64,000 nucleotides of DNA from Hypomesus transpacificus (GCF_021917145.1 NC_061063.1:254715-318714), one strand, 5' to 3'. Positions 43,824 through 56,905 are shown, counted from the first letter of the stretch. Translations and numbers: made by a program. Notes: generated by a model not told the origin, from the letters alone.

Positions 43824-44332
43824 TGAACACATAGACACTGGTGATGTGTAAACTCTGACAGTAGTAATCTCCTGCATCTTCAGCTAGGACTCCACTGATG
43901 GTCAGAGTGAAGTCACTCCCAGATCCACTACCACTGAATCGAGGTGGAGTCCCAGACTGAAGTGTTGTAGCCAAGTAAATGAGGAGTTTAGGAGCTTCTC
44001 CTGGTCTCTGGAGGTACCAGGCTAGATAATTACTACTGTAGACAGGACTGCTAACTCTACATCCTATAGAGACTGTATGTCCTGCAAGAACAGCTTTCAC
44101 TGAAGGAGTCTGAGTCAAAGTGTACTGCCCTCTGGACTCTGGGTGTGAAGAGAGAAGATGAAAGAAGAGACAAATATTAAGGATATATCTGCATATGTCA
44201 AAACATACACATTGCAGTGGTTAACAAGTGGTTAACATTAGAGGTAATACTGAAGAGGATCATGTATGACAGAACTCCCTTACCCTGTATGTAGACAGCT
44301 AGAGTCCAGATGAAGATGGTGATCAGAGTCAT
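43824..44332 (-). CDS. Ig light-chain V segment 2
   Basis: Leader exon 44332-44284 (same 16-residue signal peptide as V1) and V exon 44138-43824. It starts [16 protein letters not shown], with CDR1 PVYSSNY, CDR2 LATTLQS and framework 3 [16 protein letters not shown]. The CDR3 end is [11 protein letters not shown], one residue different from V1. Both Cys and the Trp are present and the frame is intact. Confidence 0.93.
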
Positions 44333-44396
44333 GGTTGTTGTGGGTTCTGTTGTCATGAAGGACAGCTCTCAGTCCTGAGGTGTTAAACTCACAGGA

Positions 44397-44442
44397 CTAT
44401 AAACACTCCCAGACCACTGAAGCATGTGCTGCCTATGCAAAG
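44397..44442 (-). promoter_or_regulatory. V2 promoter: octamer-like and TATA-like motifs
   Basis: CTTTGCAT at 44442-44435 and TTTATAG at 44403-44397, same spacing as V1. Confidence 0.65.
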
Positions 44443-44599
44443 TGTCCTCTCTGTTCAGACACACTTTCTTGGACCCACAAAGAAACTGTCGTTGAACAGA
44501 TGTGTGAACTGAGGTTTGATGCTTTGTCTCAAAGATCACAGTTTCTGTGTCCCTCTAGTGGTCAGTGTCAGTATCTCAGTCTGTGAGTGGACTTAAAGT

Positions 44600-45069
44600 G
44601 ATGCCGCACGGAATACATGTGACTTACTGAGATATATTTATTATCAGTGACCTGTTGTTCAGTAAAGCCAACAGTGATGATATTCACACAAAAAGCAACG
44701 GTCTTGTTGTGCTCTAGCATAGTTTCTAGATTCTCTGCAGTGTAAAGGCAAAGTTGTGTCATCTATGTCCGAAACCTGTTTGAATTTGGATTCATTTGTG
44801 TTACAGTAATGTCAAAATGTTCATCTTTTGGATGTTAAGGAGGCTGCATGCAGCAGTCTTATTTACTGCACAGTAGCAGCTGTGTCGTGCCACCATCTCT
44901 TTTCGGGGGCTCTGTTAACAGAAGCACATGCTATTTAGGTAACTTCACTCAGTTTTTTCCTGGGAATCCTGAACCGAGTGAACACTGATGTTCTTCTTTG
45001 CTCAGCTTGTGAGCTACGTTTTGTGCGCAGATCTCGAGGCCCATCACCCCTTTGCTAACGAGCTAACAG
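44600..45069. other. Duplicated-unit DNA between V2 and the coiled-coil pseudogene
   Basis: Matches 47800-48220 and 50640-51110 closely (for example GACCTGTTGTTCAGTAAA and GGAGGCTGCATGCAGCAGTC). No exon assigned. Confidence 0.7.
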
Positions 45070-46692
45070 AGACACGCAGGTTAATTGGTGATGGACGGAG
45101 AGCTGATGAAAGAATCAATGCAGAGTCACGGCGCCAAGCATAAAAACAGAGAGATGTTCGAAAGGGAAGAAAGGGAGAGACAGATGAAAGGGCAAGAGTT
45201 AAAGACAAAGGGAGCATGAGACAGAGAGAGAGGAGGAAAGGAGAGAAGGACAGCTGAGGCAAAGACAGACTGGGAGACAAAAGGAGAGACGAAAGCCTGT
45301 GGACACGGACAGGGAGGACCTGCAAAGACAACTTGAAAGAAAGAATGACAGACGGAGAGATCTGGAAAGACTACGAGCACAGGAGCTCCAGGAGGAGGAG
45401 AAAAGAAGTTAACAAATAGAAAGAGAGAAAGAGAGGATGCAAGACAGAACGAGGATCTAAGAGGGAACTTGAAAGACAGACAAATATAGACATTGATGCC
45501 AAATGGGATGGAGGGTGCAAGAGAAAAAGAAGCACCGACAAGGGAAGTTGATACACCTGAAGTGGATTACAGACAGAGATGGAAAGTTTGCAAGAACAGG
45601 AGCGACAAGAGAAGGAGAGGGAGAGAGCAAAAGGAATATAGAGAGAAGACAAAAAGACCAAAAGAGCACCTTCAGAGGGTGATTGAAAGACTTGAAAGAG
45701 AACTGAGGTGGGAACTTGAATAAAGGGAGGGACAGAAAGAAAGCAGAAGCAGGAGAGACAGCAGACGGATGAGGCAGAGAGAACGGGAGAGTGAGGAAGA
45801 GAGACATCAAGAAGGCCTGGAGAAGGAATCTGAAAGACTTCAAGAAAACCAGAGAGACATTAAAAGACTGCAGGAACATGAAGTGGACCAATCCAGACAA
45901 ACAGAGTCCCTGAGTCCCTGCAGAGAGAACTTGGTCTTGTACAGCGCTCAGAGGCTGCTGGACAGAGGCTTGTTGAGCAAGTGATGGATGATCCAAAGCA
46001 TGCAGACGAAATGGACAGATCAGAGCAGGAGAGAGTCATGGAGGAGAGACAGGGAGGAAATACAAATGGGAGACAGAAGGAGGAAATACAAATGGAGGAG
46101 AGAAGGCAAAGAGAAGAGACCAGGGATGGAGGTGAGATGGAGACAAGAAGGAGCTTGAGAACAAGGCAACCAAAGAGACAGAACAACCCAAGAAGAAAGG
46201 AGGAAAGGAGAAAGAGAGGGAGGAGGAGAAGGAGGAGAGAGTAAGAGAGATGGAGAAAACCCAGGTAGCCAAGTTGTATGACATGAAAGTGAAAGCTGCA
46301 GACAACTATTGTCTCCAAAAAGCATTCAATTCACAAATAGATTTATTTCAAGAACGGGAGAGAATTGTGAGAGAGGATAAGAAAATGAAACAGTAGAAGA
46401 AGAGAAAGGAGGAGGAAGACAGACAACAGCAGGCTTGTGAACAACCATCATCTGCAAGGACAGAGAAGGAGAGGCAGGAGAATGTGAGACTGGCAGTCAG
46501 GAGGAGAACAGAGAGAAGAGCCAGGAGAGACCTGGAGCTGGAGAGACAGCAGAACATTCTAGAGGAGCAGAGACCACAAGGACAGGAGGAGGATGGAGAA
46601 ACAAGACACAAGTCACAGAGGAAGGTTGATGACGGCAGTGATGATGTTCTCTTAAGTCCTGTTATAAACACAACAGTCACTGATCAACACTG
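45070..46692 (+). pseudogene. Degenerate coiled-coil-coding gene, copy A
   Basis: The plus strand has long Glu/Arg/Lys/Gln-rich coiled-coil frames (for example RLERELRWELE, MRLAVRRRTERRARRDLE) broken by several stops and frame changes, such as a TAA after EEEKRS near 45411 and another after LRWELE at 45721. The same order of motifs occurs in copy B (48239-49515). I do not recognise the parent; it resembles highly charged coiled-coil tails. It travels with the V units, and no splice structure could be established. Confidence 0.6.
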
Positions 46693-46961
46693 AGTCTGAA
46701 TGAGTCATTGTGTCAATAGGGACTCCTTTGAGAACAGCTAAATAATGATTATTGGTGGACAGAATTAACATAAACACATGTACATGTTTTAAGGAGTGCT
46801 TTGACCTGAGAGTGGGTTAGTTAAGATATGAGCATCACTGATATATTCATCTCAGTGTAACAAAGGCCAGTCAGTGTTCCATGTCACTGTCTCTTCCCCC
46901 TCAGCACCTGCAGTAGGTCTCAGCTGTAGCAGTGCAGTCACTGTGCAGTCTGACTGAGGGA
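46693..46961. other. Spacer between pseudogene copy A and V3
   Basis: Duplicated-unit DNA matching 49520-49798; nothing coding. Confidence 0.6.
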
Positions 46962-46989
46962 GGTTTTTGTACGGCTCTGTATCACTGTG
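46962..46989 (-). promoter_or_regulatory. V3 recombination signal, 12-bp spacer
   Basis: Heptamer 46989-46983, nonamer 46970-46962, both consensus. Confidence 0.95.
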
Positions 46990-47499
46990 TGAACACACAG
47001 CTACTAGGACAGTGTAAACTCTGACAGTAGTAATCTCCTGCATCTTCAGTCAGGACTCCACTGATGGTCAGAGTGAAGTCACTCCCAGATCCACTACCAC
47101 TAAATCTAGGAGGAATCCCAGACTGAAGTGTTGTAGCGTAGTAAATGAGGAGTTTAGGAGCTTCTCCTGGTCTCTGGAGGTACCAAGCTAGATAATTACT
47201 ACTGTACACAGGACTGCTAACTCTACATCCTATAGAAACTATATGTCCTGCAAGAACAGCTTTCACTGCAGGAGTCTGAGTCACAGTGTACTGCCCTCTG
47301 GACTCTGGGTGTGAAGAGAGAAGATGAAAGAAGAGACGCAAATGTTAATGATACATCTGGATATGAAAAAACATACACATTGCAGTGGTTAACAAGTGGT
47401 TAAATTAGAGGGAATACTGAAGTTGATCTTTTATGACAGAACTCTCTTACCCTGTATGTAGACAGCTAGAGTCCAGATGAAGATGGTGATCAGAGTCAT
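46990..47499 (-). CDS. Ig light-chain V segment 3
   Basis: Leader exon 47499-47451 and V exon 47304-46990. CDR1 is PVYSSNY and CDR2 YATTLQS, with framework-3 changes GIPPRF and [10 protein letters not shown]. The germline CDR3 end is [11 protein letters not shown], with two extra cysteines four residues apart, shared only with V4. The frame is intact and canonical Cys and Trp are present. Confidence 0.93.
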
Positions 47500-47563
47500 G
47501 GTTGTTGTGGGTTCTGTTGTCATGAAGGACAGCTCTCAGTCATGAGGTGTTAAACTCACAGGA

Positions 47564-47609
47564 CTATAAACACTCCCAGACCACTGAAGCATGTGCTGCC
47601 TATGCAAAG
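47564..47609 (-). promoter_or_regulatory. V3 promoter: octamer-like and TATA-like motifs
   Basis: CTTTGCAT at 47609-47602 and TTTATAG at 47570-47564. Confidence 0.65.
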
Positions 47610-47769
47610 TGTCCTCTCTGTTCAGACACACTTTCTTGGAGCCACAAAGAAACTGTAGTGTGAAGAGATGTGTGAACTGAGGCTTGATGCTGTGTCTCAA
47701 TGATCACAGTCTCTGTGTCTCTCTAGTGGTCAGTGTTGGTATCTCAGTCTGTGAGTGGACTCAATGTGA

Positions 47770-48238
47770 TGCCGCTGACTTTGCAGACCTCTCTTCAAAC
47801 ACACCTTGAATACATGTGATCTACTGAGATATACTCATTATCAGTGTCCTGTTGTTCAGTAAATACAACAGTGATGATATTCACACAAAAAACAATAGTC
47901 TTTTTGTGCCCTAGCGTCCGAAAGCTGTTTGAATTTGGATCCATTTGTGTTAATGTCAGAATGTTCATCTTTTGGATGTTAAGGAGGCTGCATGCAGCAG
48001 TCTTATTTAGTGCACAGTAGCAGCTGTGTCGTGCCACCCTCTGTTTTCGGGGGCTCTGTTACAGTAACAGAAGCACATGCTATCTAGGTCAATTCACTCA
48101 TAGTTTTTTCCTGGGAATCCTGAACCGAGTGAACACTGATGTTCTATTATGCTCAGCTTGTGAGCTACGTTTTGTGCGCAGGTCTCGAGGCCCATCTCCC
48201 CTTTACTAACGAGCTAACAGAGACACACAGGTGAACTG
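47770..48238. other. Duplicated-unit DNA between V3 and pseudogene copy B
   Basis: Paralogous to 44600-45069; no exon assigned. Confidence 0.6.
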
Positions 48239-49515
<1,277 letters not shown>

Positions 49516-49798
49516 ACTGAGTCTGAATGAGTCAGTGTGTCAATAGGGACACCTTTTATAACAGCTAAATAATTAATATTGGTGGACAGAAATTCATTAT
49601 GAACAAATGTACATGTTTACATGTTTTAAGGAGTGCTTTGACATGAGGGTGGGTTAGTTAACATATGAGCATCACTGATATATTCATCTCAGTGTAACAA
49701 AGGCCAGTCAGTGTTCCATGTCACTGTCTCTTCCCCCTCAGCACCTGCAGTAGGTCTCAGCTGTAGCAGTGCAGTCACTGTGCAGTCTGACTGAGGGA

Positions 49799-49826
49799 GG
49801 TTTTTGTACGGCTCTGTATCACTGTG
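49799..49826 (-). promoter_or_regulatory. V4 recombination signal, 12-bp spacer
   Basis: Heptamer 49826-49820, nonamer 49807-49799, both consensus. Confidence 0.95.
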
Positions 49827-50335
49827 TGAACACACAGCTACTAGGACAATGTAAACTCTGACAGTAGTAATCTCCTGCATCTTCAGCCAGGACTCCACTG
49901 ATGGTCAGAGTGAAGTCACTCCCAGATCCACTACCACTGAATCTAGATGGAGTCCCAGACTGAAGTGTTGTAGCGTAGTAAATGAGGAGTTTAGGAGCTT
50001 CTCCTGGTCTCTGGAGGTACCAGGCTAGATATGTATTACCGTGCACAGGACTGCTAACTCTACATCCTATAGAAACTGTATCTCCTGCAGGAACAGCTTT
50101 CACTGCAGGAGTCTGAGTCACAGTGTACTGCCCTCTGGACTCTGGGTGTGAAGAGAGAAGATGAAAGAAGAGACAAATGTTAAGGATACATCTGGATACG
50201 TCAAGACATACACATTGCATTGGTTAACAAGTGGTTAACATTACCGGTAATACTGAAGTTGATCTTTTATGACAGAACTCTCTTACCCTGTATGTAGACA
50301 GCTAGAGTCCAGATGAAGATGGTGATCAGAGTCAT
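49827..50335 (-). CDS. Ig light-chain V segment 4
   Basis: Leader exon 50335-50287 and V exon 50141-49827. The start is [19 protein letters not shown]1 PVHGNTY and CDR2 YATTLQS; the CDR3 end [11 protein letters not shown] is identical to V3. Intact. It is the V closest upstream of the J segments. Confidence 0.93.
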
Positions 50336-50399
50336 GGTTGTTGTGGGTTCTGTTGTCATGAAGGACAGCTCTCAGTCATGAGGTGTTAAACTCACAGGA

Positions 50400-50445
50400 C
50401 TATAAACACTCCCAGACCACTGAAGCATGTGCTGCCTATGCAAAG
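50400..50445 (-). promoter_or_regulatory. V4 promoter: octamer-like and TATA-like motifs
   Basis: CTTTGCAT at 50445-50438 and TTTATAG at 50406-50400. Confidence 0.65.
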
Positions 50446-50639
50446 TGTCTTCTCTGTTCAGACACACTTTCTTGGACCCACAGAGAAACTGTAGTTAAAG
50501 AGATGTGTGAACTGAGGCTTGATGCTGTGTCTCAATGATCACAGTCTCTGTGTCCCTCTAGTGGTCAGTGTCAGTATCTCAGTCTGTGTGTGGACTCGAG
50601 TGATGCCACTGACTTTGCAGACTCAATCTCTCTTCAAAC

Positions 50640-51172
50640 AGACTCGGAATACATGTGATTTACTGATATATATTTATTATCAGTGACCTGTTGTTCAGTA
50701 AAGCCAACAGTGATGATATTCACGCTAAAAGCAACGGTCTTGTTGTGCTCAAACATAGTTGCTAGATTCTCTGTAGTGTAAACGCAAAGTTGTGTCATCT
50801 ATGTCCGAAACCTGTTAGAATTTGGATTAATTTGTGTGAATGTTAGAACGTTCATCTTTTGGATGTTAAGGAGGCTGCATGCAGCAGTCTTATTAACCGC
50901 ACAGTAGCAGCTGTGTCGTGCCACCATCTCTTTTCGGGGGCTCTGTTAACAGAAGCACATGATATCAAGGTAACTTCACTCATAGTTTTTTCCTGGGAAT
51001 CCTGAACCGAGTGAACACTGATTTTCTTCTATGCTCAGCTTGTGAGCTTCGTTTTTTGCGCAGGTCTCGAGGGCCATCTCCCCTTTGCTAACGAGCTAAC
51101 AGACACGCAGGTGAACTGGTGACGGACGGACAGCTGATGAAAGAATCTATGCAGAGTCACGGCGCTGTAATA
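50640..51172. other. Third, truncated copy of the duplicated unit
   Basis: Matches 44620-45135 and 47840-48285 and stops abruptly after CAGAGTCACGGCGC at 51166, inside what would be the start of a third coiled-coil pseudogene. This marks a duplication breakpoint. Confidence 0.75.
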
Positions 51173-51776
51173 ACCTTCTGTCTACATGAACATTGTTGAC
51201 CTGTCTCCTTGTCATTCTGATCTTGATAACAAAACGATCAGCAGAGATAGTCTTCCTCATGTGGTCCTGTATTCTATCATCAGCCTGTTCACTCATGCTT
51301 GGACTAAGTTCCTCAAATCAGTCAGTGAACACTTGTGTCAACTAAAGCTGCTGGGATTCTCTGCTAGTGGAGTCTGTCCACTGTGACTTCACCCCCACTG
51401 TTAAGTCTGGGATCAGCATGTAGAAGAAAGGCATATACAACATGGATCACTGTCCCAGCTGCTCTCTAGCCTGTGGACAATATGGAGGAATACTAACAGT
51501 GGATGTAATGTTGGACACTGGCTCTGCTGTTGTCATGGAGTCTGATGAGGACGACACATGACAGGTTCACCAGCGTAGGTCCTGAAACATGGAGTAGGAA
51601 TACGATAAAGACCCAGGTCACATGATGCTGGAGACAGAGCCTCAGCCGCTGTAGAGAGTAGAGTGTAGTGCAGGATTGTGTAGTCTGCTGTAGTCCAGTG
51701 TTGTGTTGTGTGAGTCCAGGTTGAAGCAGACAGCAGCTGTGTGCTCTGGTAGAGCTGCAGCATCACAACACAGAGA
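51173..51776. other. Unique DNA upstream of J1
   Basis: No coding feature or known repeat recognised. By position it may hold germline J-C promoter or enhancer elements, but no specific site can be named. Confidence 0.4.
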
Positions 51777-51815
51777 GGTTTTTGTACGACGACTTAACCA
51801 GAGTCAATCACTGTG
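51777..51815 (+). promoter_or_regulatory. J1 recombination signal, 23-bp spacer
   Basis: Nonamer GGTTTTTGT (51777-51785), 23-bp spacer, heptamer CACTGTG (51809-51815). Confidence 0.95.
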
Positions 51816-51853
51816 GTTGACTTTTGGTGGAGGCACCAGACTGGATGTTGGAA
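51816..51853 (+). CDS. Ig light-chain J segment 1
   Basis: Encodes LTFGGGTRLDVG with the FGGGT motif, then splice donor A|GTAAGT. Its last A joins GT at the start of the C exon to make Ser. Confidence 0.95.
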
Positions 51854-52127
51854 GTAAGTATCTGAACAAGATTGAATCTTCTCTGTATTTTACTAAACAT
51901 GTCTTGACATTAAGTGTCACTTTTCTGAATATAGTTTTTTTTTTTTACCATTTAGAAAATTCGGAAAACTAGATTTCAGGCTTAAAATAAAAACACGAAG
52001 AAATCTAAAGCTTTTTCACAATTCTGAAAATTAGCTGAAAGCAGTCATTGAGAAATAATTCTTGATGCTTCAACAAAGAAACTAAAGTCTAACTCAGCTG
52101 TGGTGAATCCAACAGCAATAGGAGGGA

Positions 52128-52166
52128 GGTTTTTGTACGGGCAGTAATAGAGGTTGAATCACTGTG
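52128..52166 (+). promoter_or_regulatory. J2 recombination signal, 23-bp spacer
   Basis: Nonamer 52128-52136, 23-bp spacer, heptamer CACTGTG 52160-52166. Confidence 0.95.
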
Positions 52167-52204
52167 GTACACTTTTGGTGGAGGTACCAGACTAGATGTT
52201 GGAA
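52167..52204 (+). CDS. Ig light-chain J segment 2
   Basis: Encodes YTFGGGTRLDVG, donor A|GTAAGT. It differs from J1 by one residue at the first position. Confidence 0.95.
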
Positions 52205-52908
52205 GTAAGTAACAATCTTTACTGAAAGGGATTTCACTTTTTGAATGCTTGATTCTTCATTGATATTTTTAAATATCAATGAAGAATTTAAATTATTTCC
52301 AAAAGTGTCCTCTTTTTTTGTAATTTTCTATTTGAAATCAACATGGTTAAACCTTCAAATCCTTAAGATCGAAACAGTTGTAAAAATTAGGTATTTTTTC
52401 TGGTGAATACTGTAAAATTACAAATGTCAACTGTTTGATTTTAGTTTGTGTTTTTACTTCATCTTAATGCTGTTTGTTCATGGGTGGATGCACTGATCGT
52501 CTGATGAGATTTAACATGTTGTTTTGAGTTATTTATGCACCTGCATGATCATTTGTTAATATCTACAATGTATATTAATGAAATGTAATTAGATTCTATA
52601 CTTTTTTCAGACTTATTTTGATACAAACTGTTGGTTTTACACTGACAGTGACCATTTAAATGATCATTTACATTTCTCAAAAAAATACCTTAATTTTGTT
52701 GCCTCGTGTCACATACTATTTACTTATGTTCATGTATTTACTTAATGTAATTTCTGTGTTAACACTTTGATAACTTATTGACATTTCCAAATGACTGCAA
52801 AGGTAATTAGTCTTTGGTTGAAATAGCAGAAGTCCATCTCTCTCTTCAGAGACAATCTCTTAAACTGCTGAGTAGGTTTGTAATCTGACGTATTGTGTTT
52901 GTCTCCAG
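52205..52908. other. J-C intron
   Basis: AT-rich, with an imperfect inverted repeat around 52250-52285 (CATTGATATTT/AAATATCAATG). In a kappa-like locus an intronic enhancer could lie here, but I see no definable site. Confidence 0.5.
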
Positions 52909-53228
52909 GTAACCGTGCCCCCACCCTGACGGTGCTGCCCCCCTCCAGTGAGGAACTGTCCAGTAAGAGTACGGCCACGCTGATGTGTCTGGCCAACCAG
53001 GGCTTCCCCTCAGACTGGACCCTCAGCTGGAAGGTGGACGGGAGCAGCAAGAAGAGCCAGGAGGCCAGCAGGGGGCTCTGGGAGAAGGACGGCCAGTACA
53101 GCTGGAGCAGCACCCTGACTCTCACTGCCCAGGAGTGGACCAGTGTGCTGGAGGTGACCTGTGAGGCCCACCAGAGCTCCCAGCCTACGGTCACTCACAC
53201 CCTGAAGAGAGAGCAGTGTTCAGAGTAG
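52909..53228 (+). CDS. Ig light-chain constant exon
   Basis: A single C1-set Ig domain of about 106 residues. Acceptor GTCTCCAG precedes GT, which completes Ser from J. It begins [18 protein letters not shown]. It has the first domain Cys in [10 protein letters not shown], Trp in LSWKVDG, the segment [13 protein letters not shown] and second Cys in [11 protein letters not shown], and ends REQCSE*, whose Cys pairs with the heavy chain. AATAAA at 53481-53486 is the likely poly(A) signal. The sequence style is that of teleost kappa-like L1/L3 isotypes; the exact isotype needs comparison. There is no second C exon in the window, so it may serve all seven V segments. Confidence 0.95.
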
Positions 53229-53669
53229 CCCCAGGCTCACCCAGCCCTGTGGAGAGGGGCTGCTTCCTCTGCTGGGACTCTGTTCTGGGTTCAGCCGTTC
53301 TCTGTTCTCCTGATGGCTCACATGCAGACTAACAGGGAGCTTTGCTAGAGTCCACGTGTCGCTGCTCTCTGTCCAGTGAGCTGTAATCAGTGCCTGTGTT
53401 AATGTGTTCTGCTGGAGGTCGCTATTCACTCTGTATGTTGGCTTTGCTTTGATGCTTGAATGTTGTTGTTTTAGTTAGACAATAAAGAAGTATTCTTGAA
53501 TTTGAAAATAAGGAATTTGACTTTATTCATTAACATGTTGATTACAGTAATCATGAAATGGAATTGCACGTTGAAATAGTTCATTGCTTTACTTTATTTT
53601 CATCAGATCATTTTAAGCAACACAAGAAACACTATGATAGATTATCAAACTTTACTGTTTCGCTAATAC

Positions 53670-53765
53670 TTCAAATCTGAATCTGAATCAGAAAGGGATT
53701 TATTCGCCATGAAAGTTTGCACAGACAAGGAATTTACTTTGGCAGGAAGGTGCATACAATAAACA
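53670..53765. repeat. Dispersed fish retroposon fragment
   Basis: GAATCTGAATCAGAAAGGGA followed by TTTATTCGCCATG and ACAAGGAATTTACTTTGGC, a widely dispersed teleost LINE/SINE 3' sequence. Confidence 0.55.
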
Positions 53766-54836
53766 TATAGGAGTCTTACATTTAAATATGTGGTGTAACT
53801 ACACTAACTGTGCAACTGAACTATACTCACTGTTCATGGCTATAAACAGATCTAGACCACACACCAGTCAAATTCCAATCATCATTGATATTCATCTGTC
53901 ATCATGACACAGCATTCAGCTCTACAGGAGAGTTTACCATCTACCACCATGATACCATGGGATTGTGTTCACACAGTAAGGACAAACTTATATAAAATCA
54001 CTCATGTTCAATCTGATCATCATTTGACTTCAGTCATTAAAGACAATAGTTTAATATGCAGTGATACAACATGGTCCCTAATCTGTGGGACCCTGATGAT
54101 AATCCCCCTTAATCCCCTGGGGTCAGGTGAGCATCTGGTGACAGTGCTACTCTATTTTGGGAGTAGCAGAACCAGCCACCCTGAAGATGCAAATCTCAGT
54201 TTCACTCCAACAGCTCCCAATGTACAGCTGAACAGTTGAGTCTAAACTACCCTGGACTGGGCCAGGTGTGAGGGGAGGCTGGTCTCATTACTGAGGGGGG
54301 AGAGGAGGGGGTAGAGTGAGTCATCTAACTCCTGTCTGACATGAATGTTACACAGGAATGGAAGTGGGGACTTCCTCTCAGGTCTTCATGTCAGAGATGT
54401 ATTTATTACTTTAGATTAAATAAAGTACATGATGCATTTATAAATATCGTCAGTTTATCTTTTGTTTTCAAATGACTAATAAAGACTTATTTCAAAATGT
54501 GTAACCCAGCGTTAATAATGTCTGGTTGTGTTAATGTAAGGGGTTTCCGTGAGATCTTCATGAACACTTAAAGAACCATGTAATCTGATGTAGACTATGA
54601 AATATACTAAAGACACTGTCAACCTGATAAGTGTTTGGCATGAGAACCAGTCCTAGACACACATCACAGTGGAATGTTCTACATGCTTGTGTGTATTGCA
54701 ATGCTTGGCTGAGGGAGACATCTTTATTTCAGTCATATTTGGTAAATCCTCAAGCAGCTCAATTAATGTATACTTTTCTTATTTTTCTTTTTTTTTGATC
54801 ATGGACCTTTTTAATGTTGATTGGATGGTGTCAGTT

Positions 54837-54975
54837 CAAGGTAGACAGGAAAGGCAGTGGGAGAGAGAGGGGAAGACCTGCAGCAAAGGGCCCAGGCTGG
54901 ATCAGAACCCAGGCTGCTGTTTGAGGGCCTCAGCCCATGTGGTACCAACTCTACCCAATGAGCCAGTGTGGTGCC
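54837..54975 (-). mobile_element. tRNA-derived SINE
   Basis: Minus strand: A-box-like TGGCTCATTGGGTAGAG, B-box-like GGGTTCTGATCC, then CCTTTGCTGCAGGTCTTCCC and CCTTTCCTGTC, the usual order in fish tRNA-SINEs. Similar in layout to 26040-26176. Confidence 0.75.
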
Positions 54976-55380
54976 CCCAGGGTTTCCAGTTCCACTGTGA
55001 CACCTGATCATCATGATGTCACTGTCGGTAACTTATGTATTCCTGTCTGGGTTGATGTCTTTAAGAAACAATGTTTGAGTTGTACCCTTGTCAATCAACA
55101 AACACCAAACCTCTAAATTGAGGCTTGCAAAACTTAAACTCTCCAAAGACCTTTATATTTTAGTAGCAATTCCTTCCTGTAAGTTTTATAAGACAGGTAT
55201 TTAACTGAAGATTTGAGAATGATGAATTAAATGGAATATAGTGGAAATCTATAATGGTGTATCAATTCAGGAAATAATTGAATCATGGTGTCCAAGAATG
55301 TATCTTGTAACCTGCTGATCACTAACCAGATCTGAAAGTTCATGGGGTGGAGCAGCTGCACTTCCTCTAAAGCTGAGGGA

Positions 55381-55408
55381 GGTTTTTGTACGAGTCTGAA
55401 TCACTGTG
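55381..55408 (-). promoter_or_regulatory. V5 recombination signal, 12-bp spacer
   Basis: Heptamer 55408-55402, nonamer 55389-55381. The flank beyond the nonamer differs from the other V units. Confidence 0.95.
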
Positions 55409-55902
55409 TGAACGGCCTCGAATAGTGCTGCTGACAGTAGTAATCTCCTGCATCTTCAGCCAGGACTCCACTGATGGTCAGAGTGAAGTCACTCCCAGAT
55501 CCACTACCACTGAATCGAGATGGAGTCCCAGACTGAAGTGTTGTAGCCCCGTAAATAAGGAGTTTAGGAGCTTCTCCTGGTCTCTGGAGGTACCAGGCTA
55601 GATAAGTAGAGACAGAACTGCTAACTCTACATCCTATAGAGACTGTATCTCCTGCAGGAATAGCTTTCACTGCAGGAGTCTGAGTCAAAGTGATCTGCCC
55701 TCTGGACTCTGGGTGTAATGAGAGAAGATGAAAGAAGAGACAAATATTAAGGATACATCAGGATATGTCAAAACATACACATTGCAGTGGTTAACAAGTG
55801 GTTAACATTAGAGGTAATGCTGAAGTTGATCTTTTATGACAGAACTCTCTTACCCTGTATGTAGACAGCTAGAGTCCAGATGAAGATGGTGATCAGAGTC
55901 AT
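55409..55902 (-). CDS. Ig light-chain V segment 5
   Basis: Leader exon 55902-55854 (same signal peptide) and V exon 55708-55409. It starts [19 protein letters not shown]1 is shorter (SSVSTY), CDR2 is GATTLQS and the CDR3 end is QQHYSRPF, more like classical kappa V (QQxYxxP) than V1-V4. It is intact and is the first V beyond the C exon. Confidence 0.93.
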
Positions 55903-55966
55903 GGTTGTTGTGGGTTCTGTTGTCATGAGGGACAGCTCTCAGTCATTAGGTGTGAAACTCACAGGA

Positions 55967-56012
55967 CTATAAACACTCCCAGACCACTGAAGCATGTGCT
56001 GCCTATGCAAAG
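55967..56012 (-). promoter_or_regulatory. V5 promoter: octamer-like and TATA-like motifs
   Basis: CTTTGCAT at 56012-56005 and TTTATAG at 55973-55967. Confidence 0.65.
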
Positions 56013-56399
56013 TGTCCTCTCTGTTCAGACACACTTTCTTGGACCCACAGAGAAACTGTAGTTGAAGAGATTTGTGAACTGAGGCTTGGTGCTGTGTCTC
56101 AGTGAATACAGTCTCTGTCTCCCTTTAGTGGTCAGTGTTGGTAAAATGACAATTAGAACGACCGATGGTTTGGTATTTTTTTAACTTAAAATACGTTGTC
56201 ATGTCACAGTTTACCTCCTTGACGTCTACTTTGTATTCAGAGATAGTGACCTGCTGTTCAGTGAAAACAACAGTGAAAATATACTGCTTTGAATCCTGAT
56301 GAATGTGACAGTCACTGATGTGATCTGAGTCTGAGTGAGAAATAGTCAGTAAGGATAAGTTTCATGCTAATAATTATGGACAATTATTTGTATTCTCTA

Positions 56400-56782
56400 G
56401 ATGTCAATTCAAAAGATTTGCAACTTGTTTCATCAGTAACAACAATGAGTCTGCCAACTGGAGGGAGTTCAGCCGTCTAGAGTCCTGGTGTGCAGTCAAC
56501 AACCTAGAGCTCAATGTCAACAAGACAGTGGAGGTGATTGTGGACTTCCGTAAAAAGGTTCCAACACATCCTCCACTTGTCATCAACAACTCATCTGTCA
56601 CCGTAGTAGGGCATTTCAAGTTCCTAGGCACAACCATCACCAACACACTAAAATGGGACAATGACATCACTCAATAAGTGAAGAAAGGCCAGCAGTGCCT
56701 GTTCTTCCTCTGGCAGCTGAGAGGACTACAGGTCAGTCCCCCATCATTGGGTAGTTCCACAGGGCTATCATTGAGAGTGTGC
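56400..56782 (+). mobile_element. LINE reverse-transcriptase fragment, degenerate
   Basis: The plus frame reads WCAVNNLELNVNKTVEVIVD, then FKFLGTTITNTLKW and KKGQQCLFFLWQLRG, a conserved C-terminal RT segment of fish CR1/L2/Rex-like LINEs. A stop interrupts it (TQ*VKK near 56676), and both the 5' part and 3' end are missing. Confidence 0.8.
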
Positions 56783-56785
56783 TGA

Positions 56786-56905
56786 TGTGACGGGTATGTA
56801 ACGGACGTGGTCTTGCGAGCTCCGTCAGAGGTATCTGGCTGCTCCGACCAGGAGTCGAACTCACCACCTCTGACTTCCAAAGCGCAACCACTACCAGCTA
56901 CGCCA
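56786..56905 (-). mobile_element. tRNA-derived SINE-like sequence
   Basis: Minus strand TGGCGTAGCTGGTAGTGG (A box) and GAGTTCGACTCC (B box), 30 bp apart. No cloverleaf acceptor stem, so not a functional tRNA gene. It sits between the LINE fragment and duplicated V-unit DNA that resumes at 56908. Confidence 0.65.

Larger units (their letters stand above)
53487..55380. other. Downstream flank of the C exon, repeats only
   Basis: No exon. It holds a dispersed repeat (53665-53765), a paralogue of 41038-41225 (53924-54175) and a SINE (54837-54975). Confidence 0.6.

Noticed and set aside
51186..51386. 66-residue frame upstream of J1
   Set aside because: No homology, splice context or codon bias; length is within chance.
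56820..56905. Candidate tRNA gene
   Set aside because: Same reasoning: B box without tRNA ends, placed between a LINE fragment and unit DNA.
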